From contig SGPL01000230.1 of assembly GCA_004802705.1 (NCBI GenBank), positions 1-44,032 on the forward strand: a DNA stretch of 44,032 nucleotides, read 5' to 3'. Origin of the DNA: Bondarzewia mesenterica (lineage: Eukaryota > Basidiomycota > Agaricomycetes > Russulales > Bondarzewiaceae). Position 1 is the first letter of the stretch. Every line of letters starts with the position of its first letter. Positions 11,101 through 21,546 of the stretch are shown one piece after another. The notes below the pieces were generated by a model. The model saw only the letters and a list, made by a program, of their open reading frames with translations. It did not search any database and had not been told where the DNA came from. A program made the position numbers and the translations under genes.

Positions 11101-12682
11101 GGTAACGTATCAGCGTCCCCACGAGGCGACTCGCCAGAAATGGTCGGCGTCAAAGGGGTGGAAGGGTTGGTAGCATCATTCTGCTCAACAGCATTCTCCT
11201 CAACAGGAGATGGTGGCCGTGAAGGTTCAGGAGAAGTGAAGGCAGGCGTGACAGGTCGAGAGGGAGCGGGTGTCGTGGGAAAGCGCTCGCGCGTCGGGTC
11301 AATAAGCCCGAAATACATGTTCATCCCATTTGCTCGAACGGCCATACGAAGTAATTTCTTCCGAAGTTTCGCCAGGTCGCTTGGAGAGTAGCGTGCCCAG
11401 GAGAAATCGCGTTTTAATAGACGGGCAGATGCAGCTAAGGGCGGCAAAGCAGCTTCCGCTTTTCCGAGAGAAGCGGTGACTCTTGCAGGTGAGAAGTCGG
11501 GTGAGGACGTCGCAAGAGATAACAGAGAGCGATGTTGATCAAGACCTGCAATTAGAGGCTCTATCACAGCGCGGAATCTGGCTGTGTATTGTGCGGATAT
11601 AGTGGATGGAAAAATGAGGAGAGAGGAAAGGATAGATATAGCAGAATGAAAGGCGAGAGGAACAGTGATGGCCCTCCCAATCTGCGATGCCGATTTAGAT
11701 ATTGCGATTCAAATACATTGAGAATATACCTTGTAGTATGGGTACGGGAAAAGAACGGCAGTCGTCATAGCTATGTCTGACATGGCTGTCAGTCGTCGCA
11801 AAATCATGGCCACTGAAGTACGTACCGAGACTGATACAGCCAAAAATAGTTCCAATAAGAAATGGTCCCGGCCCCAGCCTGGCCTTAATGTACAGAAAGA
11901 ATACGACTCCAATAAAAAGGAAGACGGCGAGGATGATACATGGCTGCCGAAGGGTAAGATGCTGCATGAGTAAAAGAGCGAGAAAGCACTTACTACTGCT
12001 TCGATATACTCCCCAGAGAATATAGACTTTACGCTCGCATTTGGCACGATACTCGTGCGAGTCAAGCTAGAGAGTTTGATCCCAAAGCAACTCCATCTGC
12101 ATAGGGTCAAGAAGCGCGAACTTGGGAAAATTGTGACACAAACTCACGCGTATGCCATGGACACGAATAACAACAGAATAAGTTCTCTTTCTATTGTGGC
12201 GACAAAAGGGTCACTGGGCGGTGAAAGAAATGCGGCTAGGAACATGCAAGTATATGAGACAACCGCAAAGCGATTCAAAATGCTCGCCACAGACCTATCA
12301 GGATCAAAAAGCCAGCCTTATTTACCATCAATGACCGATAGAACAAAGCTAGAGGAAAAGCACACACCTGCCCCACAGTCCGCAAGACGGGTTGTATGAT
12401 CATTAAAAGCAGAGCAATCCACCCAGCCACAGCACACCGGAGGCATGGCTTGAGATTTGACCACGACCAGTTGGCTGGAATCCACTGCAGAAATGACGGG
12501 AGTTCTAGCTTGAAAAGCTCGTTCGCACCCTGCTGTAGAGGCTTCTGAGCGAGACCATCGACTTGTGCCTCCAAGTTGCGCTCGCCAGCTGGGTGGGCAA
12601 ATTCCGAAGCTTGAGGAGGAGGAGTGGTCTTTTTTTTCTGCAGGAGGACCTTCATCACCAACCCGGGGGTCGTAATGAACAT
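8157..12682 (-). CDS. ArAE_2 / Brefeldin A sensitivity-type multi-pass membrane transporter
   Basis: This matches the fungal ArAE_2 family (N-terminal putative ER transporter 6TM domain plus a C-terminal FUSC-like domain), thought to export small aromatic molecules; substrates are mostly unknown. The ATG at 12682 opens exon 1, with PSFLQWIPANWSW and CLRCAVAGWIALLLMIIQP. About 18 introns follow. Key blocks in order are AAFLSPPSDPFVATIEREL, GIKLSSLTRTSIVPNASV, DIAMTTAVLFPYPYY and ITVPLAFHSAISILSSLL. Next come a long hydrophilic loop (about 11560-10590, with Ser/Pro- and His-rich stretches), HRYLFHCYVYQYHLMHFS, LTIARWRGDTTFGLVARTLG, GYSWQNTHYLSG, FSLLPPSTTLRRYQRNTLA and MISTAIRTGTPLPQITPCP. The last exon has RLDRLMLATKELVGEQYH and stops at 8157. 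Total is roughly 1,150 residues with about 12 helices. One exon near 8870 needs a one-base change to match the family frame. The gene is divergent from LSM6. Confidence 0.85.
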
Positions 12683-12882
12683 GGCTGCGGGGGGTCTCCA
12701 TGGTCGAAAAAGAAGAGAAGGAAGAAGAAATAAGAGACTACATATATTTGATAACTGGACATGGCGGCGATTGACTCATGACGTACTTAAGGTTATCTGC
12801 TTATTCTTAGATTTATCCTTAAATAAGTTTACGAAAGTGATTATTTTTAACTTAGCTTTGACTTAGCTTCAACAAGGCCCTC
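12683..12882. promoter_or_regulatory. Divergent promoter between the ArAE_2 gene and LSM6
   Basis: 200 bases separate the two start codons. The LSM6-proximal part (about 12780-12870) is strikingly AT-rich compared with its surroundings and contains near-repeats of the type TTAGCTTTGACTTAGC. Confidence 0.5.
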
Positions 12883-13283
12883 ATGGACGACTCTCCCCCT
12901 CCTCCCCCGCCCGCTGAGTCTACTCCTCCTCCTCCCCCTCCGACTGCTTCGTCCGGCTCCCCAACAGACTTCCTCAAGGGTGTCGTTGGGAAGCGCGTTG
13001 TCGTTCGCCTTACTTCTGGTGTCGATTATCGCGGTGCGCGCGTTTCACCTCACTCAGGTTCACTCATGCTCATCGTCGTCTAGGAGTTTTATCATGTCTT
13101 GACGGATATATGAATATTGCTCTTGAGCAAACAGAAGAATATGTCAATGGCAACGTCACCAACCGCTACGGTGACGCTTTTATCCGGGGTAACAATGGTC
13201 AGTTGCAATACCTAGTCTTGCCTCGTTCGCCCTCGCTAATACCCACGCTAGTGCTCTACATCTCTGCCGATGAACCGCTTTAA
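12883..13283 (+). CDS. LSM6: U6 snRNA-associated Sm-like protein LSm6
   Basis: LSm6 is a ring subunit of LSm2-8 (nuclear, binds the U6 snRNA 3' end) and LSm1-7 (cytoplasmic, mRNA decapping). Three exons are read: 12883-13033, 13084-13197 and 13252-13283, separated by introns of 50 and 54 bases with correct phase, giving 98 residues. Sm1 is seen as DFLKGVVGKRVVVRLTSGVD, then YRGVLSCLDGYMNIALEQTE, and Sm2 as YGDAFIRGNNVLYISADE. The NVLYI segment forms the Sm2 strand that closes the ring. The first 25 or so residues are an unusual Pro/Ser-rich extension; many LSm6 proteins start almost directly at the Sm fold and are about 80-90 residues long. The ATG at 12883 is the only in-frame start that keeps the Sm fold. 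Confidence 0.93.
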
Positions 13284-15512
13284 ACTGTATCTATCCACAC
13301 TTTCTCGTCCAATCGCATTCATTCTTGTTTCTGATACTTCACCTATTCTGCCGGTATGTCTTCGTGTCGACCACAGGCATATTCCATGTATTGATACGAA
13401 CGTGCATCTGGCTTTCAAACATCAGCCATGATGTTGTGCTGGAATATAATTGAAGTTCACGTCGCTGCAGAACATTCAACTTCCAGTTTTTTTTTTGAGC
13501 GTGTCACAGATGTCCAGTCGTTCACGACACTCTCCATGCATTCGTGGCACTTTAATCACGTTTTAAGAACGCTCGCGTCCAGTCAAAACCATCTCTCTCC
13601 TTTAGAGATGAAGTTATACCGACAACGTCTTTTAGCAGCAGAGCAGCGCTTCTTTGTGAGACAATCCATCCATGTTTGGCTGACATATTTTCCGTTTCTC
13701 TTTTTCTCTTTTTGGTAATGGAGATGATCTTTGGTGTGGGGTTTATCTATTCATCGAATTGCCTCGATCAAACGGAGGTTCTGGATTGCCAAGAGTTGCT
13801 CGACTTTCATCGCAACTCTCCTCATTCTTATGGATGTTCATTGGGCAACGATCCTTGTCTGACTGACCGTGAGTGCTTCCCAAATTTGTCTTGCCTGAAC
13901 TTGTGTAATATTTCGTAGGTAACCGAACAATTGGCTGCAGGTTTCAGGAAGGCTCAGAACCTCCAAGGCGTCCGTGGTACTTGGATCTCTCTTCTCCGGT
14001 TATTCGCGCTGCTTCACTGTTACCTTAGCTAATAACCAATAATCTCCCGAGTCAACACCATCAATCGGTACAACCTCGGGCATTGCTGTAATGCACAGAG
14101 GTCCTTTCTCCTCTGATTCCAGGGTTGTCGAACAGCTGCTGGTTGGCTTTGATGAGCTATTTTTTAGCGTCTGCAGGTCAGCAAGACAATGATATTTTAT
14201 CAAGACGCATATGGTCTGTGACTTTTCGGTACGCCGATATTTCCCCTCACCCAGGTTCACCCAGCTCCCAATCCTTTTTTTTCTGGGAGAACAGAGAATG
14301 TAAGTCGCTGCGCGTCTCAAGTCGCCGTCTCGAGCCATGTCAGTGATAGTGGGAGAACTTGGGATTATCCACTGCTGCCCTCTACGTTCTTCCGGCGATG
14401 ATTGGTGATTGTCCTCTGACAGACTGTATCGTCCAGTCGGCTTTGGACTTAGAATTCGGGTCACGATGATTGACCTGCTTTCGTCGACTACAAGACCAAG
14501 TCTTCAAGCTTCAAGCGTCCGCCTGCTCAGATGAGTGGCAATGTTCAATCTTCGGCCGTCCACTAGCCCTGGCGAGCCTGAGGCAGCAGTAAACCTTGCC
14601 CGGATGCTGTTTGTCTCTATCGCACCTCGTCTTCCTGATGACCGTCTTTCGCCTCATCTCTTATCACAGCATCACCTGTCTTTGCCCACTTGACCGTTCC
14701 CTTTACCCTTGTTCCTTGGTCGTGCCCCTTTTCCTACCTATATTATGCGATTCCCCGACTTTCAATTGCGAGAATAAGTCTGCCGAACATTCCACCGAGC
14801 CAACTGCCCCGGTCGTGGGTCCTGGTGACTAGTCGCCCACCTCATTTTCTGTCGATCCCGGCACGATGCGTGTCTTCTCTATTCTCCATCCGAAACACCT
14901 TCTCACCCTGAAATTTCCCAGCCTAGACTTGAGTCAACTCAGATATTGCGTCGGAGAGTATCTCGCAAACTTTCATTTCCATGGGAGCTTGCACGGTCAT
15001 TGGCCGTTTGTCTCGCACCTCATGGTCAAGATTAGCCCGCATTATTTTCGTGACAATCATCAACGGGCACACGTTTCGACTCCACCATGCATACCTACTT
15101 TGTGCGAACATGGCCAGCATGCGTTCTTGACATCCTAACCTCCCTTCTCACTGCTACTCTCATTCGCTTGTGTTTAACCATGGACGAGGCAGGGCTCAGT
15201 CGAAACTAAACGGCCAGCAGCTTGCGCCCACAGATTGCAGATTTCATAGCTGACTGAGTACTTCCCGACAAATAAGATAGTTAGTTAGACGGTGATAATT
15301 GATCCCGCCATCACCCTGAGCTTTCTGTCCTTCTAGCACCAGAATTTTCTGCGGTCGCAATGATTTTCAAGGCCTGGCCTATAGTTGAATACCGCTCGTT
15401 GACGTTCGAGACGTTGAATATATATATATATACATGATCAATGAACATTCCGCAAGGGAGAACAAATATCTACTATTATATGTTACAGAAGATGTCGAGC
15501 ATCACAGTACTC
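13284..15512. other. 2.2 kb without recognisable gene
   Basis: Only short frames with no recognisable domains on either strand. It contains a (TA)n tract near 15418-15432 and presumably the 3' ends of LSM6 and of the reductase gene. A decayed gene cannot be excluded, but I could not identify one. Confidence 0.4.
15418..15432. repeat. (TA)n microsatellite
   Basis: Alternating TA for about 15 bases in the intergenic region, about 80 bases beyond the 3' end of the reductase gene. Confidence 0.8.
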
Positions 15513-16703
15513 TTACAACTTCGGTTTAATAAAACTCTTGATAGACGCGGGATCAAGAACACTCTGTGGGTAAGGCAACGTCAAGGGTCTCACATGCTCA
15601 GATCCACCGTCCACAACCAGAATCTGGGCCGTGATGAAGCTAGCTGCATCACTGAACAAAAACACCGCCGCATTTGCACAATCCTTCACACTGCCCATTC
15701 GGCCGAGAGGGATGGATGCCTCGTACTCACGGGTCGAAGTCCCCTTGGCAGAAAGGCGGTTCATTCCCTCTGTACCACCGATAGGACCAGGAGCGATGAC
15801 ATTAGAGCGCACGCCGTGGGGACCTTCCTCTATGGCAAGAACAGCAGACGTCGCGTCTATTGCTGCTTTTGCTGCGGAGACGTGGACCTGGTATGGCGTG
15901 GCTGCGGTTGAACGTAAGAGAAGAGCAGTCGAATACCCATACGTGTATGAATACTGACCGCGATAGTGAAGAGTGGCGCTGACATGGATGTAGGAACCTC
16001 TGGACGCTCTCACGTAGGGTAACGTGGCCTTGATTGTGTGATAAGTTCCAAGCTGCCAATGCGTATTACGAGATTAATACACGCGTCTGACGAGGTTAAA
16101 TTAAAAGTCCTCACAGTGTCGATCTCAATAACAGTTCGAAAAGCGTTCTCGGAGAGGCCTGAGATGGGCGCAAGGAAATTTCCGGCGGCACCTTGAACCA
16201 GTTTTCAGGTCAGACCTGATGTATGTTTGAAACGCGCTGAGAAATCGAAGTCATGACTTACCGCATATGACGAAGTCGATCTTTCCAAACGCTTCAATGG
16301 TCTTTTTGACAGCATCCTGGAGCTGTTTTGGCTGCCTTACATCTGCCTGAGCTGGAATGCACATTCTGCCGGTGGCATCGGATAATTCCTTTGCTGCCAG
16401 GGTGAGGCGCTCAACGCTACACAATCCGGCACCGGTCAGCAAGTCAGAGGGAAAGAATGAAGTGGAGTCATTACTTTCTGCCGACTATGGTCGCATTCGC
16501 ACCGTGACGCATCTAAAAGTTCCACGAAGATGAAGAAGGAAGTTGAGGAAGGAAGTAAAATGAAACCGAACCACTGCATCCGTCATGGCTCGACAAATGC
16601 CTGAGCCTCCACCCGTACAGAACAGGACTTTCCCATCGAAGATGTTCTCCTTGAAAACTTGCGAAGAGTTGAATACAACGGCGCTGTGTGATTGGGATGC
16701 CAT
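15513..16703 (-). CDS. SPS19: Peroxisomal 2,4-dienoyl-CoA reductase (SDR family)
   Basis: This NADPH-dependent auxiliary enzyme of beta-oxidation handles unsaturated fatty acids in peroxisomes. The start chosen is the ATG at 16703 (MASQSHSAVVFNSSQVFKEN). Exon 1 holds the cofactor motif, read as GKVLFCTGGGSGICRAM, where the usual third Gly of TGxxxGxG is Cys. Introns of about 50-70 bases separate RHGANATIVGRK, ERLTLAAKELSDATGR with KTIEAFGKIDFVICG, GAAGNFLAPISGLSEN, GTYHTIKATLPYVRASRGSY and the last exon. That exon carries the family signature YQVHVSAAKAAIDA with the catalytic Lys, then VRSNVIAPGPIGGTEGM and AQILVVDGG. It ends in KPKL, a PTS1-like tripeptide (PKL) suggesting peroxisomal import. 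All joins keep phase, so the gene looks intact at about 300 residues. Confidence 0.88.
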
Positions 16704-19701
16704 TGTATCCGGTTGGGAAGACAATCGCTGCTAGAGTTTATAACCACATCGTACAACTCGGACATCGGTGAGGTCGTCTGCCGCCAGCCGAACAAACTCG
16801 CAAAATAACTACGCGCGGCGTCAACACGTGAGACGTGTACGTACTCGGTGACCGGCGAGTGCACAGCACGGTCACTATCTCACACACCCATTGTAAATTC
16901 GAGCACTGAACTTCAAGCTGTCTATCACATCCAAGGGACTTATGTTTTATTCTTGTACGGTAAGACTTCTTTTATCCTGACTCAGGCATTTCTTATCATC
17001 GTGATTCTTTGTTTAGCACCTCATCCGGCGAGTAACAGCCGCACTAAGGTTGTCAACTGCCTGAACAGAGCATCATAGAATACATATCCGGCTTATTGCA
17101 ATGATATCTGAGACGGTCGTTTCCTGATACCAACTTATCTTGTATGTTCGCTTACATGAAGTCTGCGCTCGACATCAGTGCAAAAGCATATGGATCCGGT
17201 AACCGGTTCGTCATCATCCACGGTGTTACTTCTTCCTCCGCAGAAATAGCAAGGACCGCCCACCCAAAACACATGAAAAATGGTAGTTTGACATGGTTTC
17301 TTGGTACCGCTCATGGTCGAGTGGTCGTAAAACGATGGATCTACGTTTCAGCTTCGAGCCTCGTGTAAGTGCACATACCCTGTTTCGTACCCCCACGGCA
17401 CATCTCCGCAACATCGTCCTTCGAATCCCACTCTCCCCCAAGATCCGTCTGTGGCTGGTGACCTCCACATCGCTTTCTACAGCATCGTCGCTCCCACTGC
17501 TGGAAAAGGTGCGAGATACTTCTATCAAAAGCCCACCTTCGGTTTTGGCCTGGCTCACGACGTGGGGCCCGCCCGTCGCCGACTGCGTCTGTGTCAGCAG
17601 CAGCCCTACTGGCTTCCGGAAGCTCTGTCCCCAAAACTTTGATCCTCCCTTCCCAGCGCGTGGAGTGGCGGCGCGAGCATTCCCATGATACACGCCTCTT
17701 GCGTCGTCCAGCTTCCTCTAAGGCCTCGCAGCGTGTTCTGGCCGCTCCACTGGCGATCGACTGTACCTCTGGCTCACTGGGGAAAAAAGAAGGCCTGCAC
17801 GCTCGATGCGACACTCACACGTAACTCGCCAGGGTGGTTTGGAGATCCCATGACCACGCACGGTTCTCTTACCTCAGAAGCACCACCCACATACGCCCAC
17901 TTTGAACCTTGTCCTTTGAGTTTTCCTCTTTTTGCAGACCGCATGACGCCCTGACCGAACGCGTTTCACAGACAGATCGTGGCACATCTGCCTCGCTCGT
18001 TTCACACTTGAGTACCGGAAGTCGGCAATCTAGCTTGGATTGCGCGCGTCCTCTCCAGCCGTCTGGGCCATATGTCACGGTGATGCGTGCAGGCAATGAG
18101 GTCGACAACAGACTGGTCTATCCGCAAAGACGCAGGCTCCGGATCCCAAACAGTTGGTGGGTGGCACCATCTTCGCTTGCCTTCCCTGGTCACATATTCT
18201 AGATCTGGGAGAGTGAGGCGTGTGCGCGTGGCATGAAACGGTTTCGGGGCGTTCGACGTTCGAAACTCGCTTGCGAAGAACTTTGCAGCGTGCGTGGATG
18301 GAACCCGAAGGCACGCTTCCTTTCCCTTCGCCCCCTCGTCGTGTTTCCAGCCCCACCGTGTTCAGGCTCAGGCGCAGCCCTCTCGTCCCTCGCCACCATG
18401 TGCTCCGAAGGCCCGGACGCGTTCTCACATGCCGAACGCGAAGCACACCGCTCGTCCCCCTGACGCGACGGACGCACTCGCCCGCACTCGCCTTTGTCAC
18501 GGGGTTCGCATTGTTCTTCGCCGGTTCGCTCCCCCCAAGTTCGGGCTTCTCCCCAATAGAAATCTATGTAGAACCGCGTACACCCGCACACGCCCGCGCG
18601 GGGAAAATCGCATTCCCCCGCGAATCGTGCGTTTTTGGGTTCCTCGACGTCCCCATCATCCACATTCATCCTCGAGGACCCCTCCGGCGGGAGGGAAAAG
18701 GTGAAAATGGAGATGTCGGGTCACGATGATACGATCACCAGAGTGACGCCGGGCGCGCATCTCGGATTTCCTAGTGTTCGGCTTGGCAGCGCCGACGTCG
18801 ACGTCGAATACGCAAGTCCTTTCGCCCCACTAGGGGTCGACTCGTGCGGTCTCAAAACTTTGTCTCGGGCTCGCCGCGGAGGGAAAAAAAGACATCATCA
18901 TCATCGCAGCATCGATCGCCTGAGTAACACCATCTGACGGCCGGACCTTCGGGCTCCATGCGGGGCGAGTGTTCAAGCACATGGAACCCGCCTCGCACGG
19001 TGGGCAAAGTGGCAGTACCTAAATAGCTGACCGCGGTCAGTGTCGTGGGCAATGCGTATGACACTGCGAATTCCCTTTCGGCGTACGGTTACCTTTTTTT
19101 AGCATCGATTTTCCATTTCTTTCTTTTTGAATTGCCATTCGCCCGTGCTGGTAGCACCGATAGATCACCGAAGTCGAGTGCCAAGCCCAGAGGGGTCACG
19201 AATCCTCGCAAATCTCGCTCATGGCCAGGCGCGAAGGGAAGTCCCGTGAGGCAATTTTTGGAAGTATGTATGTGTATACGTATATATGACACAGAAAAGA
19301 AGAGATTGTTATTGTACGGGTCGACACAGGGACTTGCTTGATTCGAAGGCACAAAAATACAAGAAAGGGGACGGCCAGGGCGATAGACAGCGTGTGGCAT
19401 AAGGAAAGACGGGACAGCGGGGAATACCGAAGCAACGCGGAGGACAAGTAACAGGAAAGCAGTCAGAAATACGAATAAGTCCGCTGGACAGGTCAGAGGG
19501 ACCCATACCGGGATGGGTGTATAAAATACTTCTTCGACGGAGCAAAACCATTGCGATGCGGCGGCGCAACCCCAAGATGAAACAGGTACAAAGGATTGAC
19601 CCAAAAGGAAAAGGAAAAAATGAACGAACCTCCGTCAACGTCAGTGAGAACGAATCAAGAAAAAAAAAGCTAAAAAAAAAAGGAAGTCCTCCCGTACTCG
19701 G
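16704..19701. other. 3 kb GC-rich stretch without recognisable gene
   Basis: Overlapping frames of 100-170 codons occur on both strands (for example 18220-18729 plus against 18199-18669 minus). This is what GC-rich, stop-poor DNA gives by chance. None shows a domain, a consistent codon pattern or a supported splice chain. The right end will contain the 3' UTR of the HMG-box gene; A-rich runs lie at about 19660-19680. Confidence 0.4.
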
Positions 19702-21457
19702 TCAGGGCCGCTCAAACCCGTACTGGGGGTCCATCTTGCTCCGATCCCAAAAATTGAGGTGGGAAGCCGAGGTCGGTGGGGCGGTGGCCATGCCGTGCAT
19801 GCCGTGTGGGAGGGGACCGGCCAGGACCTGGGTCGGGAGCGAGCGAGAAGGGAGGGTGACGGACGGGCGCGCGGGCGGTGCGGAGAGGTGGGCGTCAGGG
19901 TCGTGGGCGCCATGCTGATACGGCGCGGTGGCTGGATGGGGGTGTGATGGCTGGGATTGGACATAGTTGGTCTGATCGTAACCGGCGCTTCGACCGGCGA
20001 ACGACGCACCCTGGAGGTGGTTGGACGAGCTAAAGTAGGTCTCTGGGCTGGAGTGCGACGTCGAGGAGGATGGGGTGGAGGTTTGATAAGCGCCTGGGGA
20101 TTGTGGTTGGTTGGCGTAATAGGGGGAAGTGAGAGTCTGGAGGTGGAACACAGAGGACTGCGCAGAAAGCTGGGAGGACGCGCTTGAGGTGCTCGGAGAG
20201 GACTGGGAAGTCGCAGATGACCAGGAACGGTGCGGAGGAGGAGAGTAGAGATCGAGCTGGGATCCCGGTATCGTAGACAGAGACCGTTCACGAATGCCAG
20301 TAGTATTGAGCGGTGGTATTGCAGGCCATCCTGACCCGACGCTGCGGCCTGGGGTGCCCCTATTCATCGGCATGGAATTCGTCCAGTACGCAGCGTGACC
20401 GCCAACAGACTCGGAAGCGTAACTTGTGTGCAAATGGCTCTGCTGTTGTTGTTGTTGCTGCTGCTGCTGCTGCTGGAGGTGCGGCTGGGAAGCGTACGGT
20501 TCGGGGAGATGCGGTTGAGGAGAGAGGGAAGATATAGTGGACGCGGATGCGGAGCGGTCGTGAACCGGGGAATGCTGCGAGATTCGAGAACCCTGCTGAG
20601 GGAACTGACCCGACGGGAATTCCGGGGGAGGATAAGGGTATGAACTTGTGGTCGGTTGAGAGCCGTCTTCGTATGCGGATGGAATACCGGAGTGTTGGCT
20701 GGGGCGGGAAGGCGCGAGATCACGGGTGGACGCGTGAAGAATGTGGTCGTCTTCGACGGGGGACGCGTAGCCGAGGTCCTGAAGGGCAGTGAGGTCGTCT
20801 TGGGGGTCAGCTGACGGACCCGGGTCGAGGGAGGGGTTCGAGGTGGGATCGACCCTGCGCTTCTTGCGGGAATTGTTCGGTCGTCTCCTGTAGACGTAGT
20901 CGGGATATTTGGAGTTGAAGTTGTCTTTGAGAAGTTTTGCCTGGTCAAGGTAGAACTGTTTATCTACCTGTGTGTGGGAAGGAATGAGCTGCCAAGGCGG
21001 GAGGGACGTGGAGGGAGGGAGACGGACCAAGTCCATGGAATTCCACTCTCTGCTGAGAATTTTGCTGATCTCGCCGGTGCGCATCATCTGGTTGGCGGCA
21101 GAAACCTGGGGTCTCCTCCTGCGAGCGAATATCATGAAAGCGTTCATGGGACGCTTGGGGGTGCCGTCCGAATTCAGGGTCTGAGCGGTCAACTGGGAGT
21201 CCTCTGGCTCAAGAGGGGGGGTGAAAGGGGGGAAATGAGCGAGTCGCCTGGGGGAGATGGGCAGACCAACCTGACGACTCTGAGGAGTGCTTGAGGTTGT
21301 GTGCGTACTGCGTGAGAGGGGAACTGTCCTCTGAACCGGAGAAAGAGCCATCACGGTCATGGCTCTGGGGGTCATCAGGGTCGGAGTTGTTGAGAGCGAG
21401 GGAATCTGCGGTGGTGGGATGAGAGTGGAAAGGGAGAACGGAGTGTTCGCGGCTCAT
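19702..21457 (-). CDS. HMG-box (MATA/Sox-type) transcription factor
   Basis: A sequence-specific DNA-binding regulator, nuclear. The three-exon model is exon 1 21457-21271 (MSREHSVLPFHSHPTT), intron 21270-21204, exon 2 21203-21028, intron 21027-20968 and exon 3 20967-19702, giving 542 residues with correct phases. The HMG box spans about residues 78-150: PKRPMNAFMIFARRRRPQV, MMRTGEISKILSREWNSMD, KQFYLDQAKLLKDNFNSKYP. A basic tail, YRRRPNNSRKKRR, is a likely nuclear localisation signal. The remaining 390 or so residues are Ser/Pro/Tyr/Gln-rich with a 12-residue poly-Gln, typical of an activation domain. The start at 21457 was chosen because a strong pyrimidine tract (on the coding strand) lies directly upstream; a nested ATG at 21375 lies in a different frame. 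Mating or development regulators share this box, but the exact orthologue is not clear. Confidence 0.85.
20440..20475 (-). repeat. CAG/CAA repeat encoding poly-Gln
   Basis: Twelve consecutive Gln codons (mixed CAG and CAA on the minus strand) in the putative activation region of the HMG-box protein. This is a likely length-polymorphic site. Confidence 0.85.
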
Positions 21458-21546
21458 GGGGGATGGAGAGAGGAGGGGAGAGGGAGAAGGGAGGAGGAGA
21501 GCGAGAGGGAGGATGAAAAGAGAGCGAGAGAAGAGAGCTGGGAGGA
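21458..21546 (-). promoter_or_regulatory. Pyrimidine-rich leader/promoter of the HMG-box gene
   Basis: The plus strand is almost pure purine here, so the strand that encodes the HMG protein is CT-rich right up to its ATG. CT-rich blocks just upstream of start sites are common in highly or developmentally expressed fungal genes. Confidence 0.5.

Noticed and set aside
14000..14464. 154-codon minus-strand frame downstream of LSM6
   Set aside because: No domain, and it overlaps other short frames; probably chance.
17200..17430. Possible tRNA suggested by GGTTCG and TTCGAATCC strings
   Set aside because: No matching acceptor stem, A box spacing or cloverleaf could be built.
18199..18729. Overlapping 156- and 169-codon frames on opposite strands
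   Set aside because: GC-rich, stop-poor DNA; neither translation shows protein-like patterns.
21300..21375. Alternative start of the HMG-box protein at 21375
   Set aside because: It runs through sequence that fits a 67-base intron; the start at 21457 gives a phase-consistent exon and sits directly below the CT-rich leader.
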